This document shows positions 6,726 to 14,430 of a stretch of 33,059 bases of DNA, piece by piece (the first letter of the stretch is position 1; each line of letters begins with the position of its first letter). Source of the stretch: CAZNUP01 sp964609775 (GTDB lineage: Bacteria > Patescibacteriota > Microgenomatia > JAMCZE01). The stretch spans positions 1 to 33,059 of the forward strand of contig CAZSSJ010000012.1 in the NCBI GenBank assembly GCA_964609775.1, read 5' to 3'. Below the pieces are notes generated by a model, which did no database searches, was not told the origin of the DNA, and saw only the letters and a list, made by a program, of their open reading frames with translations. The position numbers were made by a program, and so were the translations under genes.

Positions 6726-8797
6726 ACTTGCGCCGCCTTCGGCTCCTCTTTTGGTTTCGTCCACGAGGCAAAATCGCACTCCGGATAGCGCGAGCAGCCA
6801 TAGAAAGACTTACGGCTCTTTGTCCGCTTCAAAATCACTTCCCCCACTCCGCACTTCGGACATTTAATATCAAGTTTTTTCTGGAAGGGCTTGGTGAACT
6901 TGCAGTTCGGAAAGTTGCTGCAGGCCAAAAATTTTCCAAACCTTCCGACGCGAACAACCAGTTTCCCTCCATCAAGCGGACAAATTTCATCGGTTTCCTC
7001 GACTTCCACCTTAACCCGCACCGCATTGTCCTGCACCTGGGTCAAAAGTTCCGAAAACGGATCATAGAACTCGTGCAGAACCGGCACCCACTCTTTTTCC
7101 CCGGCCGCAATCTCATCCAGTTCATCTTCCATCTTCGCCGTGAACTGATAGTCAAAAACGCTCGGAAAATTGGTGATCAAAAAATCATTGACGGCAAATC
7201 CCAGATTCGTCGGAATTAATTTTTTGTCCGTCTTCTCCACATACTGCCGTTCCTGAATTGTCGAAATAATCGGGGCATAGGTCGACGGCCGGCCAATGCC
7301 GTATTCTTCCAGAACCTTGATAAGTGACGCCTCTGTATACCTCGGCGGCGGTTCTGTAAAGTGCTGGCTTGGCAAAAGCTTCAACAGCTCCAAAATCTCT
7401 CCCAAAGTCAATTCCGGCAGTTCTTTATTTTCCCCCTCTCCATTTTCCACTTCTCCCTTCTCCCTTCTCCCTTCTCCCTTTTGGTACAAGTTCTGCCACC
7501 CGTCAAAAATCTGTTTGCTCCCATTCGCCCTCAGTAGATATTTTGTCTGGACATCTGGATCTCTGGAGCCCTGGATATCTACAGAAGTTTGCTCATATTC
7601 TGCCGAGCTCATCTGACACGCCACAAACCTCTTCCAAATTAAATCATAAAGCCTCAGCTGATCCCTATCCAGTCTCACGCTATCGCTTGAAACTGGATTC
7701 GTTTCCACTCGCGTTGGCCTGATTGCTTCATGTGCTTCTTGAGCAACCTTAGATTTTGTTTTGTAGAACCTCGGGCCTTCTGGAAGATAATTACTGCCAT
7801 ACTGACCACCGATAAACTGCCTCACCGCCGCGACTGCCTCACTGGAAAGATTCATTGAATCTGTCCGGTGGTAGGTAATTAGCCCTTGTTCATAGAGACT
7901 TTGAGCCACCTGCATCGTCCGCTTGGCGCTCCACCCCATCAGATTCGACGCCGCCTGCTGAAGAGTGCTCGTCGTAAAGGGCGGATATGGGCTCCGCTTA
8001 ACTTCCTTCTTCTGGACATCCGAGACTCTATACTCCGCCTTTTCTAACTCGGTCACAATCTTGTCAGCCTCTTCCTGATTACCGATCTCCGCATTTCTCT
8101 CATCAATCTTCACTAGTTTCGCTTCAAATTCAGTATTGCCCATTGATGATTGCTCATTGCTCATTTTCTGGCGCAGCCGTGCCAGAATCTCCCAATACTC
8201 CACCGGCACAAACGCCCTAATCTCCCTTTCCCGCTCCACAATGAGCCGCACGGCCACTGACTGCACCCTTCCGGCCGACAAGCCTTTGCGCACCTTCCGC
8301 CAAAGAAGCGGCGACAGCTTATACCCGACCAGCCGATCCAATACTCTCCGAGCCTGTTGGGCATCGACAAGCTGCATATTAATTATGCCCGGATGAGAAA
8401 GCGCCTCCTTAATCGCCCCTTCCGTAATCTCATGAAACGTTATTCTTTGTATTGGTCTTTGATCTTTCCCGTGTTTCGAATTTCGAATTTCGAATTTCGA
8501 ATTTTCGCTTATCAGCTGCGCCAGATGATAAGCGATGGCTTCTCCCTCCCGGTCCGGATCCGTGGCCAGAATAATCGTGTCCGCTTTTGCCGCTAAACTC
8601 TGAAGCTCCTTGACTCTGGCCTGTTTTTTCTCCGCCACCACATACGTTGGCTCAAAACCATGCTCCACATCAATGCCGAGCTTCGATTCCGGCAAATCCC
8701 GCACGTGCCCCATCGACGCCTCAATCCGATACTCGTCCCCCAAAAAACGGGCCAAGGTTTTCGCCTTGGTCGGTGATTCGACAATAATTAGATTCAT
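6722..8797 (-). CDS. topA: DNA topoisomerase I
   Basis: Type IA topoisomerase, relaxing negatively supercoiled DNA through a 5'-phosphotyrosine. The 691 residues contain the Toprim domain (IVESPTKAKT, then the acidic triad D80-P-D82-RE85), the active-site region LITYHRTDS with Tyr309, and C-terminal zinc-ribbon repeats. The last ribbon is complete (CPKC, then GCSRYPEC); the preceding one has CPLD in place of CxxC. Three peptides that break the family alignment come from 7-bp tandem repeats: KFEIRNS near 101-107, MSNEQSSMGN near 212-221, and a charged KGEGRREKGE segment in the later half. It lies 28 nt after dprA, a common bacterial gene order. Confidence 0.97.
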   Translation of the reverse strand: MNLIIVESPTKAKTLARFLGDEYRIEASMGHVRDLPESKLGIDVEHGFEPTYVVAEKKQARVKELQSLAAKADTIILATDPDREGEAIAYHLAQLISENSKFEIRNSKHGKDQRPIQRITFHEITEGAIKEALSHPGIINMQLVDAQQARRVLDRLVGYKLSPLLWRKVRKGLSAGRVQSVAVRLIVEREREIRAFVPVEYWEILARLRQKMSNEQSSMGNTEFEAKLVKIDERNAEIGNQEEADKIVTELEKAEYRVSDVQKKEVKRSPYPPFTTSTLQQAASNLMGWSAKRTMQVAQSLYEQGLITYHRTDSMNLSSEAVAAVRQFIGGQYGSNYLPEGPRFYKTKSKVAQEAHEAIRPTRVETNPVSSDSVRLDRDQLRLYDLIWKRFVACQMSSAEYEQTSVDIQGSRDPDVQTKYLLRANGSKQIFDGWQNLYQKGEGRREKGEVENGEGENKELPELTLGEILELLKLLPSQHFTEPPPRYTEASLIKVLEEYGIGRPSTYAPIISTIQERQYVEKTDKKLIPTNLGFAVNDFLITNFPSVFDYQFTAKMEDELDEIAAGEKEWVPVLHEFYDPFSELLTQVQDNAVRVKVEVEETDEICPLDGGKLVVRVGRFGKFLACSNFPNCKFTKPFQKKLDIKCPKCGVGEVILKRTKSRKSFYGCSRYPECDFASWTKPKEEPKAAQV
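7451..7478. repeat. 7-bp tandem repeat inside topA (TTCTCCC x4)
   Basis: Four units of TTCTCCC. On the coding strand they give a lysine/glutamate/glycine-rich stretch in TopA that is not part of the conserved fold. Confidence 0.85.
8135..8165. repeat. 7-bp tandem repeat inside topA (ATTGNNN type)
   Basis: Units ATTGCCC, ATTGATG, ATTGCTC, ATTGCTC and a final ATT. They encode MSNEQSSMGN on the minus strand. Confidence 0.8.
8474..8507. repeat. 7-bp tandem repeat inside topA (TTTCGAA x4)
   Basis: Four units of TTTCGAA plus a partial fifth. Three units make 21 nt, so the repeat inserts an in-frame heptapeptide (KFEIRNS) in TopA. Confidence 0.9.
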
Positions 8798-8824
8798 ACT
8801 CCCTGCGACAACCAGTGTACCAAA

Positions 8825-10015
8825 CTACCGGACAATTTTATCAGCCCCGTCAAATTTCAATCTGTATTTCAAACTCTCGCCTTTAACCATGCCCTTAATC
8901 TCCATCATCGACAGCACCGAACTCAACTGCGCTGGCGCAACCGCCATCTTCCTCACCAGTTCATCAAACTCCACCGGCTCGTTAGCAAGCAGATCAATCA
9001 CCTTCTGCTCCTCTGCTGTGTCCCCAGTTACCTGCTTTTTACCTGTGATACCTGCTTTTGCCTGCCCGTTACTAGAAGTCTCATACCCCAATTCCGTCAA
9101 AATATCCTCCACTCCCGTCACTAGCTTCGCCCCTTGTTTCAACAAATAATTTGTCCCTTCCGCCATCGGCGAATTAATCGGCCCGGGGACCGCAAACACT
9201 TCCCGCCCTTGTTCCAAAGCCGCCCGGGCTGTAATCAAACTTCCCGAATCAATTGCCCCTTCCGTCACCAACACCGCCTCCGAAAGTCCTGAAATAATCC
9301 GGTTCCGGGCCGGAAAAATCCCCCGAACCACCGTCTTCTCCGGCGCCACTTCCGAAGCAATGATCCCTCCATGCTCAAGAATACTATTATATAGATCCCG
9401 ATGAGACGGGGGATAAACAACCTCCACCCCCGCTCCCAAAACAGCCACGGTTTTGCCTCTGGCGTTAACTGCCGTCCCGTGTGCCACTCCGTCCACCCCA
9501 AGAGCCATCCCGGAAACAATCGTGAATCCGGCCACCACCAACTCTGCCACCAACTTCTCCGTCACTTCCTGGCCATACGCCGTGATCTTCCTCGTCCCCA
9601 CCACTCCGATTGTTCTACCAGCTACCATTTCCCCCAACAGACTGCTTGTCGGTTGCTGTTCGCGGCCGCGATTAGCAACATACATCTCTCCTGTCTTAAA
9701 AAACATCACGTTCGGCGGATCCGGAATATTTCGCAGCCTTTCCGGATAGTCCCTATCGAAAATAGTGACAAAATTAATTCCTCGATCATTTAAATTTTCC
9801 ACATACTGATCAACATTTAATTTTACCTTCTGCTCCAACAATTGAGGCAACACGTCTTTCGGCAATCCCACATTAGCCAATTCCGTCTCCCTCGCTTTCC
9901 AGGCCGCCTCCGCCGAACCGAAGTAGTTAACAAGCAGCTTCAACCTCACCGCCCCAACCCCAGGAACTGTCGAAAAAGCAATCAGATATTTAGTTACATC
10001 AGTTACACTAGTCAC
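8825..10015 (-). CDS. dprA: DNA-processing protein DprA
   Basis: DprA/Smf binds incoming single-stranded DNA and loads RecA during natural transformation. The 396 residues carry an N-terminal HhH/SAM-like region (FSTVPGVGAVRLKLL) and the Rossmann-like DprA core with GVVGTRKITAYG, SGMALGVDGVAHG, FPARNRIISGLS and GSLITARAALEQGR. A C-terminal winged-helix-like region follows (about 330-390). The segment VANRGREQQPT (113-123) is foreign: it is encoded by a palindromic repeat inserted just before the core. The first eight residues (TSVTDVT) are encoded by a 9-bp repeat array, so the native start may have been lost and replaced by GTG 10015. topA follows at 28 nt. It suggests DNA uptake, common in this lineage. 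Confidence 0.96.
   Translation of the reverse strand: MTSVTDVTKYLIAFSTVPGVGAVRLKLLVNYFGSAEAAWKARETELANVGLPKDVLPQLLEQKVKLNVDQYVENLNDRGINFVTIFDRDYPERLRNIPDPPNVMFFKTGEMYVANRGREQQPTSSLLGEMVAGRTIGVVGTRKITAYGQEVTEKLVAELVVAGFTIVSGMALGVDGVAHGTAVNARGKTVAVLGAGVEVVYPPSHRDLYNSILEHGGIIASEVAPEKTVVRGIFPARNRIISGLSEAVLVTEGAIDSGSLITARAALEQGREVFAVPGPINSPMAEGTNYLLKQGAKLVTGVEDILTELGYETSSNGQAKAGITGKKQVTGDTAEEQKVIDLLANEPVEFDELVRKMAVAPAQLSSVLSMMEIKGMVKGESLKYRLKFDGADKIVR
9652..9679. repeat. Palindromic element, copy A, inside dprA
   Basis: GTTGCT and AGCAAC arms flank the self-complementary core CGCGGCCGCG (9661-9670). It is read in frame as VANRGREQQPT. It shares sequence with copies at 13474 and 14129. Confidence 0.85.
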
Positions 10016-10060
10016 ATCAGTTACAATATTTACTTAAGTTACGCAAGTAACTTCAGTTAC
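9991..10060. repeat. 9-bp repeat array, left (NNNAGTNAC)
   Basis: About eight 9-bp units ending in AGTTAC, AGTCAC or AGTAAC, with one poorer unit (AATATTTAC at 10025-10033). It starts inside the dprA coding sequence, where units read V-T-D, and runs through the upstream region. It is in inverted orientation to the array at 10297-10368. Confidence 0.8.
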
Positions 10061-10314
10061 TAGGAAATTTGGAAAGAATCGTTCTAAATATCTTAATAAA
10101 CTCAATACATTCAGTCTCTAGTAGAGCAAGCGCAAGCCTCAGTGTAGTTCGCACTCATTGAGTTTGCCCTCGAAACCAATTGGGAAATCAACCTATGGTT
10201 TATTGGCGTATCTGGCAGTTTCTTACAAAGTCGTATCACTGATTGAGCAAACCGAACCAATCTCTCCTGTAATTTTCTATTTCGTTCTATTCTCCTGTCA
10301 CTTATGTCACTCAC
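10053..10314 (-). pseudogene. Decayed four-helix-bundle protein (23S rRNA intervening-sequence family)
   Basis: The first 67 codons match the S23/four-helix-bundle family, with LQERLVRFAQSVIRLCKKLP and LISQLVSRANSMSANYTEA. A +1 shift after codon STR near 10113 restores the family pattern in another frame (TECIEFIKIFRTIL). That frame then stops at 10053 inside the 9-bp repeat array, about 30 residues short of a normal protein. The N-terminus (MSDISDRR) is encoded by the other repeat array. Such genes are known from intervening sequences in 23S rRNA helices and as free-standing copies. Here it sits between dprA and mrdA, flanked by inverted arrays, and appears inactive. Confidence 0.7.
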
Positions 10315-10368
10315 GTTACTATTGTAACTTATGTGACTAACGTAACTAATGTCACTATAGTAACTTAG
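10297..10368. repeat. 9-bp repeat array, right (GTNACTNNN x8)
   Basis: Eight consecutive 9-bp units (GTCACTTAT, GTCACTCAC, GTTACTATT, GTAACTTAT and so on). The array includes the stop codon and last codons of mrdA. It is inverted relative to the left array, so the two could pair around the four-helix remnant. Confidence 0.85.
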
Positions 10369-12124
10369 AAAAATATTCCTCTAAGATTTTCTTCACCATC
10401 GGCGCCGCCACATCCGATCCTTCCCCTCCGGCTTCAACCAGAACTGTCACGGCAATCGTCGGATCCTCTGCTGGAGCATAAGCTGTCAACCAGGCATGAG
10501 TTCGATCCTGCGGATCCCCAAACTCCGCCGTCCCCGTCTTGCACGCAATCTGTATTTTTCGAATTTCGGATTTCGAATTTCGGATTTCGAAATTAAAAAG
10601 TGGATACCCCGTCCCTCCCGGCGAACAGGCTTCAACCATCCCCTGTTTAATTAAATCCACCGTTTTCCTCGAAATCCCCATACTTTGACATTGATCATTG
10701 ATGATTGATGATTGATCATTACTTTGCCTTACGTGTGGTTGGCAAAGTTTTCCCCCGTTGGCAATGGCACTCGTCCACCGGCTAACCTGAAGCGGCGTCA
10801 CCAAAAGATCCCCCTGCCCGATTGCCAAGTGATAAGTGTCACCCAAATACCAGTCCCGGGCAAACTTTTCCCGCCAGTCCTTCGTCGGAAAAAGCCCCGA
10901 TGCTTCCCCGGGCAAATCCACACCCGTATTTTTTGCCAAACCATACCGCAGAGCCCAGTCCGCCAGCCCATCCACCCCAACTGCCTCCCCTACCTTATAG
11001 AAAAAAATATCATTACTCACTCGAATCGCCGACGTGACATTTAAAACCCCTTGAGTCCCTCCGTCTCTCAAAAATTTCCAGTTCGGAAACTTATACGGCC
11101 CAATAATTAAAATGCCCGGATCGACAATCGTCGTCGTCGGACCGATTTTCCCCGTCTCCAGCCCGGCCGTCGCCGAAATAATTTTAAAAGTCGAACCCGG
11201 AGGATAGGTCCCGGAGACCGCCCGATCAAATAACGGATGATTCTGATCATTAAATAGACCATTAATTTTCCTCATCCTCTCCTCAGCCGGAAGAGTCAGA
11301 TCTGTAAACAAATTAGGGTCAAAAGATGGTGAACTAACCAGCGCCAAGACCTCTCCGTTTCTCGGATCCAGCGCCACCACCGCCGCCTTCCTGTCTTTAA
11401 TCTGCTCGTATGCCACTTTCTGCAGTTCCAAATCAACCGACAATGTCACATCCTCCCCCGCTCGTGGCGCAATTGTCCCCAACGTCCGCAGTTTCTGACC
11501 CAGGGCGTCAACCTCCACCAGCTCTTTCCCTCGTTGCCCTCGAAGGGCACCATCATACGCCTCTTCCACTCCTCCCCGCCCGACCTGGTCACCAGACAAA
11601 AGCGCCATTCTCTCCCTAAGATCATCAGCTGATGCCTCGCTAACATAACCCAAAAGATGTGCCAGCGCTTCACCATACGGATAAGATCGGTTTGAGGAAA
11701 TCAGAATCGTCGTCCCCGCTGGCAACCCTTTGGTCTGCAGACTAATCGCCTGGTCCTTAGAGATCATCGACACCGTGCACTCCCGATCGCCCTGACAAGC
11801 CCGCAACTCAAATGCCGGCAGGTTTGTCACCAGCTTCCTGCCGTCACGGTCAAAAATAATTCCCCGAGCCGCGGGAACGGCGACCTCCCGAACTCGATTG
11901 CCATCGGCCAGAGCCCGAAAATATTGTCCCTGAAAAATCTGAACCCTAACCAGGGCTGCCAGAAGAACAAGAAAAACACTCAGGCAGACGACTCGTAACC
12001 CCGCCGTTGCAAACTGGCGCCAACTTCTCTCTTCACTAACTTCCCCATTCCTCTCCCGGCGCATCAGGCGCGAACCGGAACGCGAGGAACTGATCGCCTC
12101 TCCGACAATTTCTCCAATAGGCAT
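10355..12124 (-). CDS. mrdA: Penicillin-binding protein 2 (elongation transpeptidase)
   Basis: A class B PBP that cross-links peptidoglycan during lateral growth, partner of RodA and MreBCD. The 589 residues have a cytoplasmic tail, one transmembrane helix (about 43-60), a pedestal domain (GIIFDRDGR, then VGRGGVEEAYD), and a transpeptidase domain with S311-TF-K314, S370-N-D372 and K529-T-G531 all intact. Two repeat-derived peptides lie between the last two motifs: a QSSIINDQ segment (about 467-481) and a FEIRNSK segment (about 511-525). They must fit in surface loops. It ends the mreB-mreC-mreD-mrdA operon, 3 nt after mreD. Its last codons lie in a 9-bp repeat array. Confidence 0.95.
   Translation of the reverse strand: MPIGEIVGEAISSSRSGSRLMRRERNGEVSEERSWRQFATAGLRVVCLSVFLVLLAALVRVQIFQGQYFRALADGNRVREVAVPAARGIIFDRDGRKLVTNLPAFELRACQGDRECTVSMISKDQAISLQTKGLPAGTTILISSNRSYPYGEALAHLLGYVSEASADDLRERMALLSGDQVGRGGVEEAYDGALRGQRGKELVEVDALGQKLRTLGTIAPRAGEDVTLSVDLELQKVAYEQIKDRKAAVVALDPRNGEVLALVSSPSFDPNLFTDLTLPAEERMRKINGLFNDQNHPLFDRAVSGTYPPGSTFKIISATAGLETGKIGPTTTIVDPGILIIGPYKFPNWKFLRDGGTQGVLNVTSAIRVSNDIFFYKVGEAVGVDGLADWALRYGLAKNTGVDLPGEASGLFPTKDWREKFARDWYLGDTYHLAIGQGDLLVTPLQVSRWTSAIANGGKLCQPHVRQSNDQSSIINDQCQSMGISRKTVDLIKQGMVEACSPGGTGYPLFNFEIRNSKSEIRKIQIACKTGTAEFGDPQDRTHAWLTAYAPAEDPTIAVTVLVEAGGEGSDVAAPMVKKILEEYFSKLL
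10557..10594. repeat. 7-bp tandem repeat inside mrdA (GAATTTC/GGATTTC)
   Basis: Alternating 7-bp units GAATTTC and GGATTTC. They encode FEIRNSK and SEIRK, the same peptide type as in TopA. Confidence 0.88.
10690..10720. repeat. 7-bp tandem repeat inside mrdA (ATTGATC/ATTGATG)
   Basis: ATTGATC, ATTGATG, ATTGATG, ATTGATC and a final ATT. They encode an SNDQSSIIND segment of PBP2. Confidence 0.88.
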
Positions 12125-12127
12125 AGC

Positions 12128-12454
12128 TTAAAACCCCAATCTAGTCACCATAAACCCATACCCGATTGCCAGCAAAATAAAAACCAAGGCCAAAGTCTTC
12201 CAACTGGCTTCAAAATCCCGGGTCCAAAAAACCGTCAACGCCGCCGAAACCAACAGAAAAATTGCCGTCGTGCCAAAAAGCCTGCCCGAAACCAAATCCA
12301 CCAGCAGTCCTACTGTAAAAGCCAGGCCGTAAACGTGGGCCGGATCTTTTTTTTGTCCCGCGGCAAAAATAATCACTCCCAACGGTAACAAAAACGCCTT
12401 AAATTGACTTTGAATAAGAGCCAATAGAATTGCCAGAGCGTAATAAGAAAGCAT
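12128..12454 (-). CDS. mreD: Rod shape-determining protein MreD
   Basis: A small multi-pass membrane protein of 108 residues from the ATG at 12454. Hydrophobic helices include LAILLALIQ, AFLLPLGVIIFAAG, LAFTVGLLVDLVSG, TAIFLLVSAALTVF and ALVFILLAIGYGF. MreD links MreC and the PBP2/RodA complex to cytoskeletal MreB in the elongasome. Identification relies on topology and position between mreC and mrdA, since the family is poorly conserved. It is shorter than the about 160 residues typical of the family. An upstream TTG at 12475 would overlap mreC; ATG 12454 leaves a 4-nt gap and is preferred. Confidence 0.8.
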   Translation of the reverse strand: MLSYYALAILLALIQSQFKAFLLPLGVIIFAAGQKKDPAHVYGLAFTVGLLVDLVSGRLFGTTAIFLLVSAALTVFWTRDFEASWKTLALVFILLAIGYGFMVTRLGF

Positions 12455-12458
12455 ATCA

Positions 12459-13265
12459 TTAATCCAAAAGCACAAACACCGTCGTCAGATCGTCATAATG
12501 AACCAGCGGGTCAACTTCGGCTCGGGCAAAGATTTCCGTTTTAGCTGAGAGAATTTTGCCCACTCGGCCGACAATCAGGTCAGGAACATAAACTTGTTCC
12601 TCTCCGGTGGTCAAAACAAAATCGCCTTCATCCAACTGCTCATTCTGAGCAACCTGATCTAAAAGCACTTCCGAATTAAACTGACCAACGGTTATGCCCC
12701 GTGCCCGACCAGAGTTATTCAATTTAACCGGAACCTTAACCCCCGGGTCAATCGGCAGTTCCACAAAACTTGTTCGTGGCGAAACATCCACAATCCTCCC
12801 CACCAAACTATCTTTATAGACCACCGTTTGGCCAACCCGAACACCACTCCTTGACCCTTCCCCAAGCGCCAGATACCTTCCCCGCCCCAAAACCGCCGCC
12901 GGCAGCCGCCGCCGCTCCGGCAAACTCGCCACCCCGAGCTGCCCACGAAGCTCCCCATTCTCCGCTTCCAACTGTCGCGTCCGGCTTGCTTGACTAGCCA
13001 GTTCCCGGTTTCGCTCCTCCAGATTTTTGATCCGCTCCTCCCCACTCTTCCAAAATTTCCCCAGACTATAAACTTCCCCCACCCCGCTGCGAACACCAAA
13101 AATAATCCTCTCGGCCGGCACAACAACAATCTGCAACCCATCTTTAAGCGGATCCAGAAGCGCTCGGCTGTCAGCAAAAGTAAGAACAATCGCCAGGAAA
13201 AGAAAACTCCCAAAAATTGGCAGATTCAATCGTCCCACCGGCCCAGTATAATTGTTCTCCACCAT
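12459..13265 (-). CDS. mreC: Rod shape-determining protein MreC
   Basis: 268 residues: a short cytoplasmic N-terminus, one membrane helix (LPIFGSFLFLAIVLTF), a coiled coil rich in E, R and L (about 75-110, ERIKNLEERNREL), and a beta-rich periplasmic or extracytoplasmic domain (AAVLGRGRYLALGEG, GQTVVYKDSLVGRIVDVSP, GDFVLTTGEE). This is the standard MreC layout, and it scaffolds PBP2 and MreD outside the membrane. It lies 3 nt after the PaaX-like gene and 4 nt before mreD. Confidence 0.93.
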   Translation of the reverse strand: MVENNYTGPVGRLNLPIFGSFLFLAIVLTFADSRALLDPLKDGLQIVVVPAERIIFGVRSGVGEVYSLGKFWKSGEERIKNLEERNRELASQASRTRQLEAENGELRGQLGVASLPERRRLPAAVLGRGRYLALGEGSRSGVRVGQTVVYKDSLVGRIVDVSPRTSFVELPIDPGVKVPVKLNNSGRARGITVGQFNSEVLLDQVAQNEQLDEGDFVLTTGEEQVYVPDLIVGRVGKILSAKTEIFARAEVDPLVHYDDLTTVFVLLD

Positions 13266-13268
13266 TTT

Positions 13269-14123
13269 TCAAGATTTAGGTAACGGTTCCATCAGCACTT
13301 TTCTAATCTCCCTTTTAACCATGTCCGAAAGCCATCCCTTAGGCAATAATTCCCTAGGCAACATCGGGTCCGCCAGTATGACTTGCAAATATTCCAGCCT
13401 AATGTCTCTCGCTTCATCCGCCAGCTCCTGTAATTTCCTATCAACATTTCCCCCCGTTTCGACCTCATAATCTGTAGGTTGCTGTTCGCGACCGCGATTA
13501 GCAACCCACAATCTCTTCCAATTCTCAATCCTCACTAAGAGATCCCAATATCTCTTATGAATGGCATTAACACCCCAAATCTTATTCACCAAGTAATCTT
13601 TATCACCAGCCAAAATATCCGAAACCTCGAGAACAAACACCATCGTGCTCAATCCTTTTGTCTCCAAAAACTCCCGCAAATCAGAAACATAATCATGAGG
13701 TGTAACCCAAACCGATTCCTGAAGCATTCCAAAACCCAGCTCTTTTAATTTAATTCTGAAAATGTCTCGTATGTTCTTATTAACTTCTGAAATATCGAAT
13801 ATAACCACCCGCCACTTCCCATCCCACTTTTTCTTTTGAAAAGACAGCATTGGAAATTCCCGAATGATTTTCTTCCGGCCAATCGAAGTCAGTCGCAAAT
13901 AAACCTCCCCATTCTTAAGGATTTTCTCAATCTCACCTGTCCTCAAACCCCCTTCTACCACCCGAGAAAAATTCTGTCGCCGATACCGCCTTGGCACAAA
14001 CCCATAAATGTTTTTTGCCCCCTCAGCCGCCACCCCAAAAGGATCTTTGACCTCCTGATAAACATCTAAGAGCCCCGCCAGCCCAAGCAGCAAAACTTCC
14101 TTCGGTTTAAGTAGTTTTCTCAT
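13269..14123 (-). CDS. PaaX-like regulator with winged-helix and Cas2-like domains
   Basis: 284 residues from the ATG at 14123, chosen because upstream in-frame codons lie in a palindromic repeat. The N-terminal ~110 residues look like a helix-turn-helix region (LTSIGRKKIIREFP before a K-rich linker). The central part, KWRVVIFDISEVNKNIRD then LGFGMLQESVWVTPHDY, matches the Cas2-like ferredoxin domain of PaaX-type repressors. The segment VANRGREQQPT near the C-terminal quarter comes from palindromic copy B. No cas genes are nearby, so a CRISPR role is unlikely. The gene sits inside the mre operon, 3 nt before mreC, suggesting control of cell-shape genes. Ligand and target are unknown. Confidence 0.8.
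   Translation of the reverse strand: MRKLLKPKEVLLLGLAGLLDVYQEVKDPFGVAAEGAKNIYGFVPRRYRRQNFSRVVEGGLRTGEIEKILKNGEVYLRLTSIGRKKIIREFPMLSFQKKKWDGKWRVVIFDISEVNKNIRDIFRIKLKELGFGMLQESVWVTPHDYVSDLREFLETKGLSTMVFVLEVSDILAGDKDYLVNKIWGVNAIHKRYWDLLVRIENWKRLWVANRGREQQPTDYEVETGGNVDRKLQELADEARDIRLEYLQVILADPMLPRELLPKGWLSDMVKREIRKVLMEPLPKS
13474..13508. repeat. Palindromic element, copy B, inside the PaaX-like gene
   Basis: GGTTGCTGTT, CGCGACCGCG and ATTAGCAACC. One core base differs from copy A, but the in-frame reading VANRGREQQPT is identical. Confidence 0.85.
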
Positions 14124-14128
14124 TGTTT

Positions 14129-14170
14129 GTTTGTAGGTTACTATTCGCGGCCGCGAATTGCAACCTACAA
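14129..14170. repeat. Palindromic element, copy C, just upstream of the PaaX-like gene
   Basis: The most complete copy: arms TTTGTAGGTT and AACCTACAAA around TATT-CGCGGCCGCG-AATT, nearly self-complementary over 42 bp. It ends 5 nt upstream of the ATG at 14123, so its hairpin could affect translation. Confidence 0.85.
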
Positions 14171-14263
14171 ACCCCAGATTCAAAACAAACACGATTCACC
14201 ACGGCTGCCAGAAGTTAACCATAAGGCCCAACAAAAAGAGAGCCCAAAATTGGCCTCCACAAC

Positions 14264-14412
14264 TCAGAGATCTGCCTTAATTATCTCCGCAATCGCCAAA
14301 GTCGAAGTGGCCCCGGAGATGGACATTTCCACGATCGAGCCTCGATCTCCATTAAAAAGATAAAGTCGACACTGCTAAACTCGGATATGACTTTCACCCG
14401 CCCGTTGATCAT
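14264..14412 (-). pseudogene. Small unknown gene (about 49 codons) with a one-base frameshift
   Basis: Starting at ATG 14412, 18 nt after mreB, the frame reads MINGRVKVISEFSSVDFIF. If one base is added to the A5/T5 run at 14354-14358, it continues as FNGDRGSIVEMSISGATSTL and IAEIIKADL to a TGA at 14264. The two parts have coding-like composition and join cleanly. I do not recognise a family. It would be a small soluble protein co-transcribed with mreB. The rest of the 14124-14430 interval holds only palindrome copy C and a GATCGAG/CTCGATC inverted repeat internal to this frame. Confidence 0.45.
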
Positions 14413-14430
14413 TGGTTTATTGAATATTGA

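Noticed and set aside
9991..10368. CRISPR-like array
   Set aside because: Units are 9 bp, contiguous and degenerate with no spacers, and they run into coding sequence.
13269..14123. Cas2-like domain as a sign of a CRISPR-Cas locus
   Set aside because: There are no other cas genes, and no array of spaced repeats exists in the window. The nearby palindromes have no regular spacers. The fusion pattern is PaaX-like.
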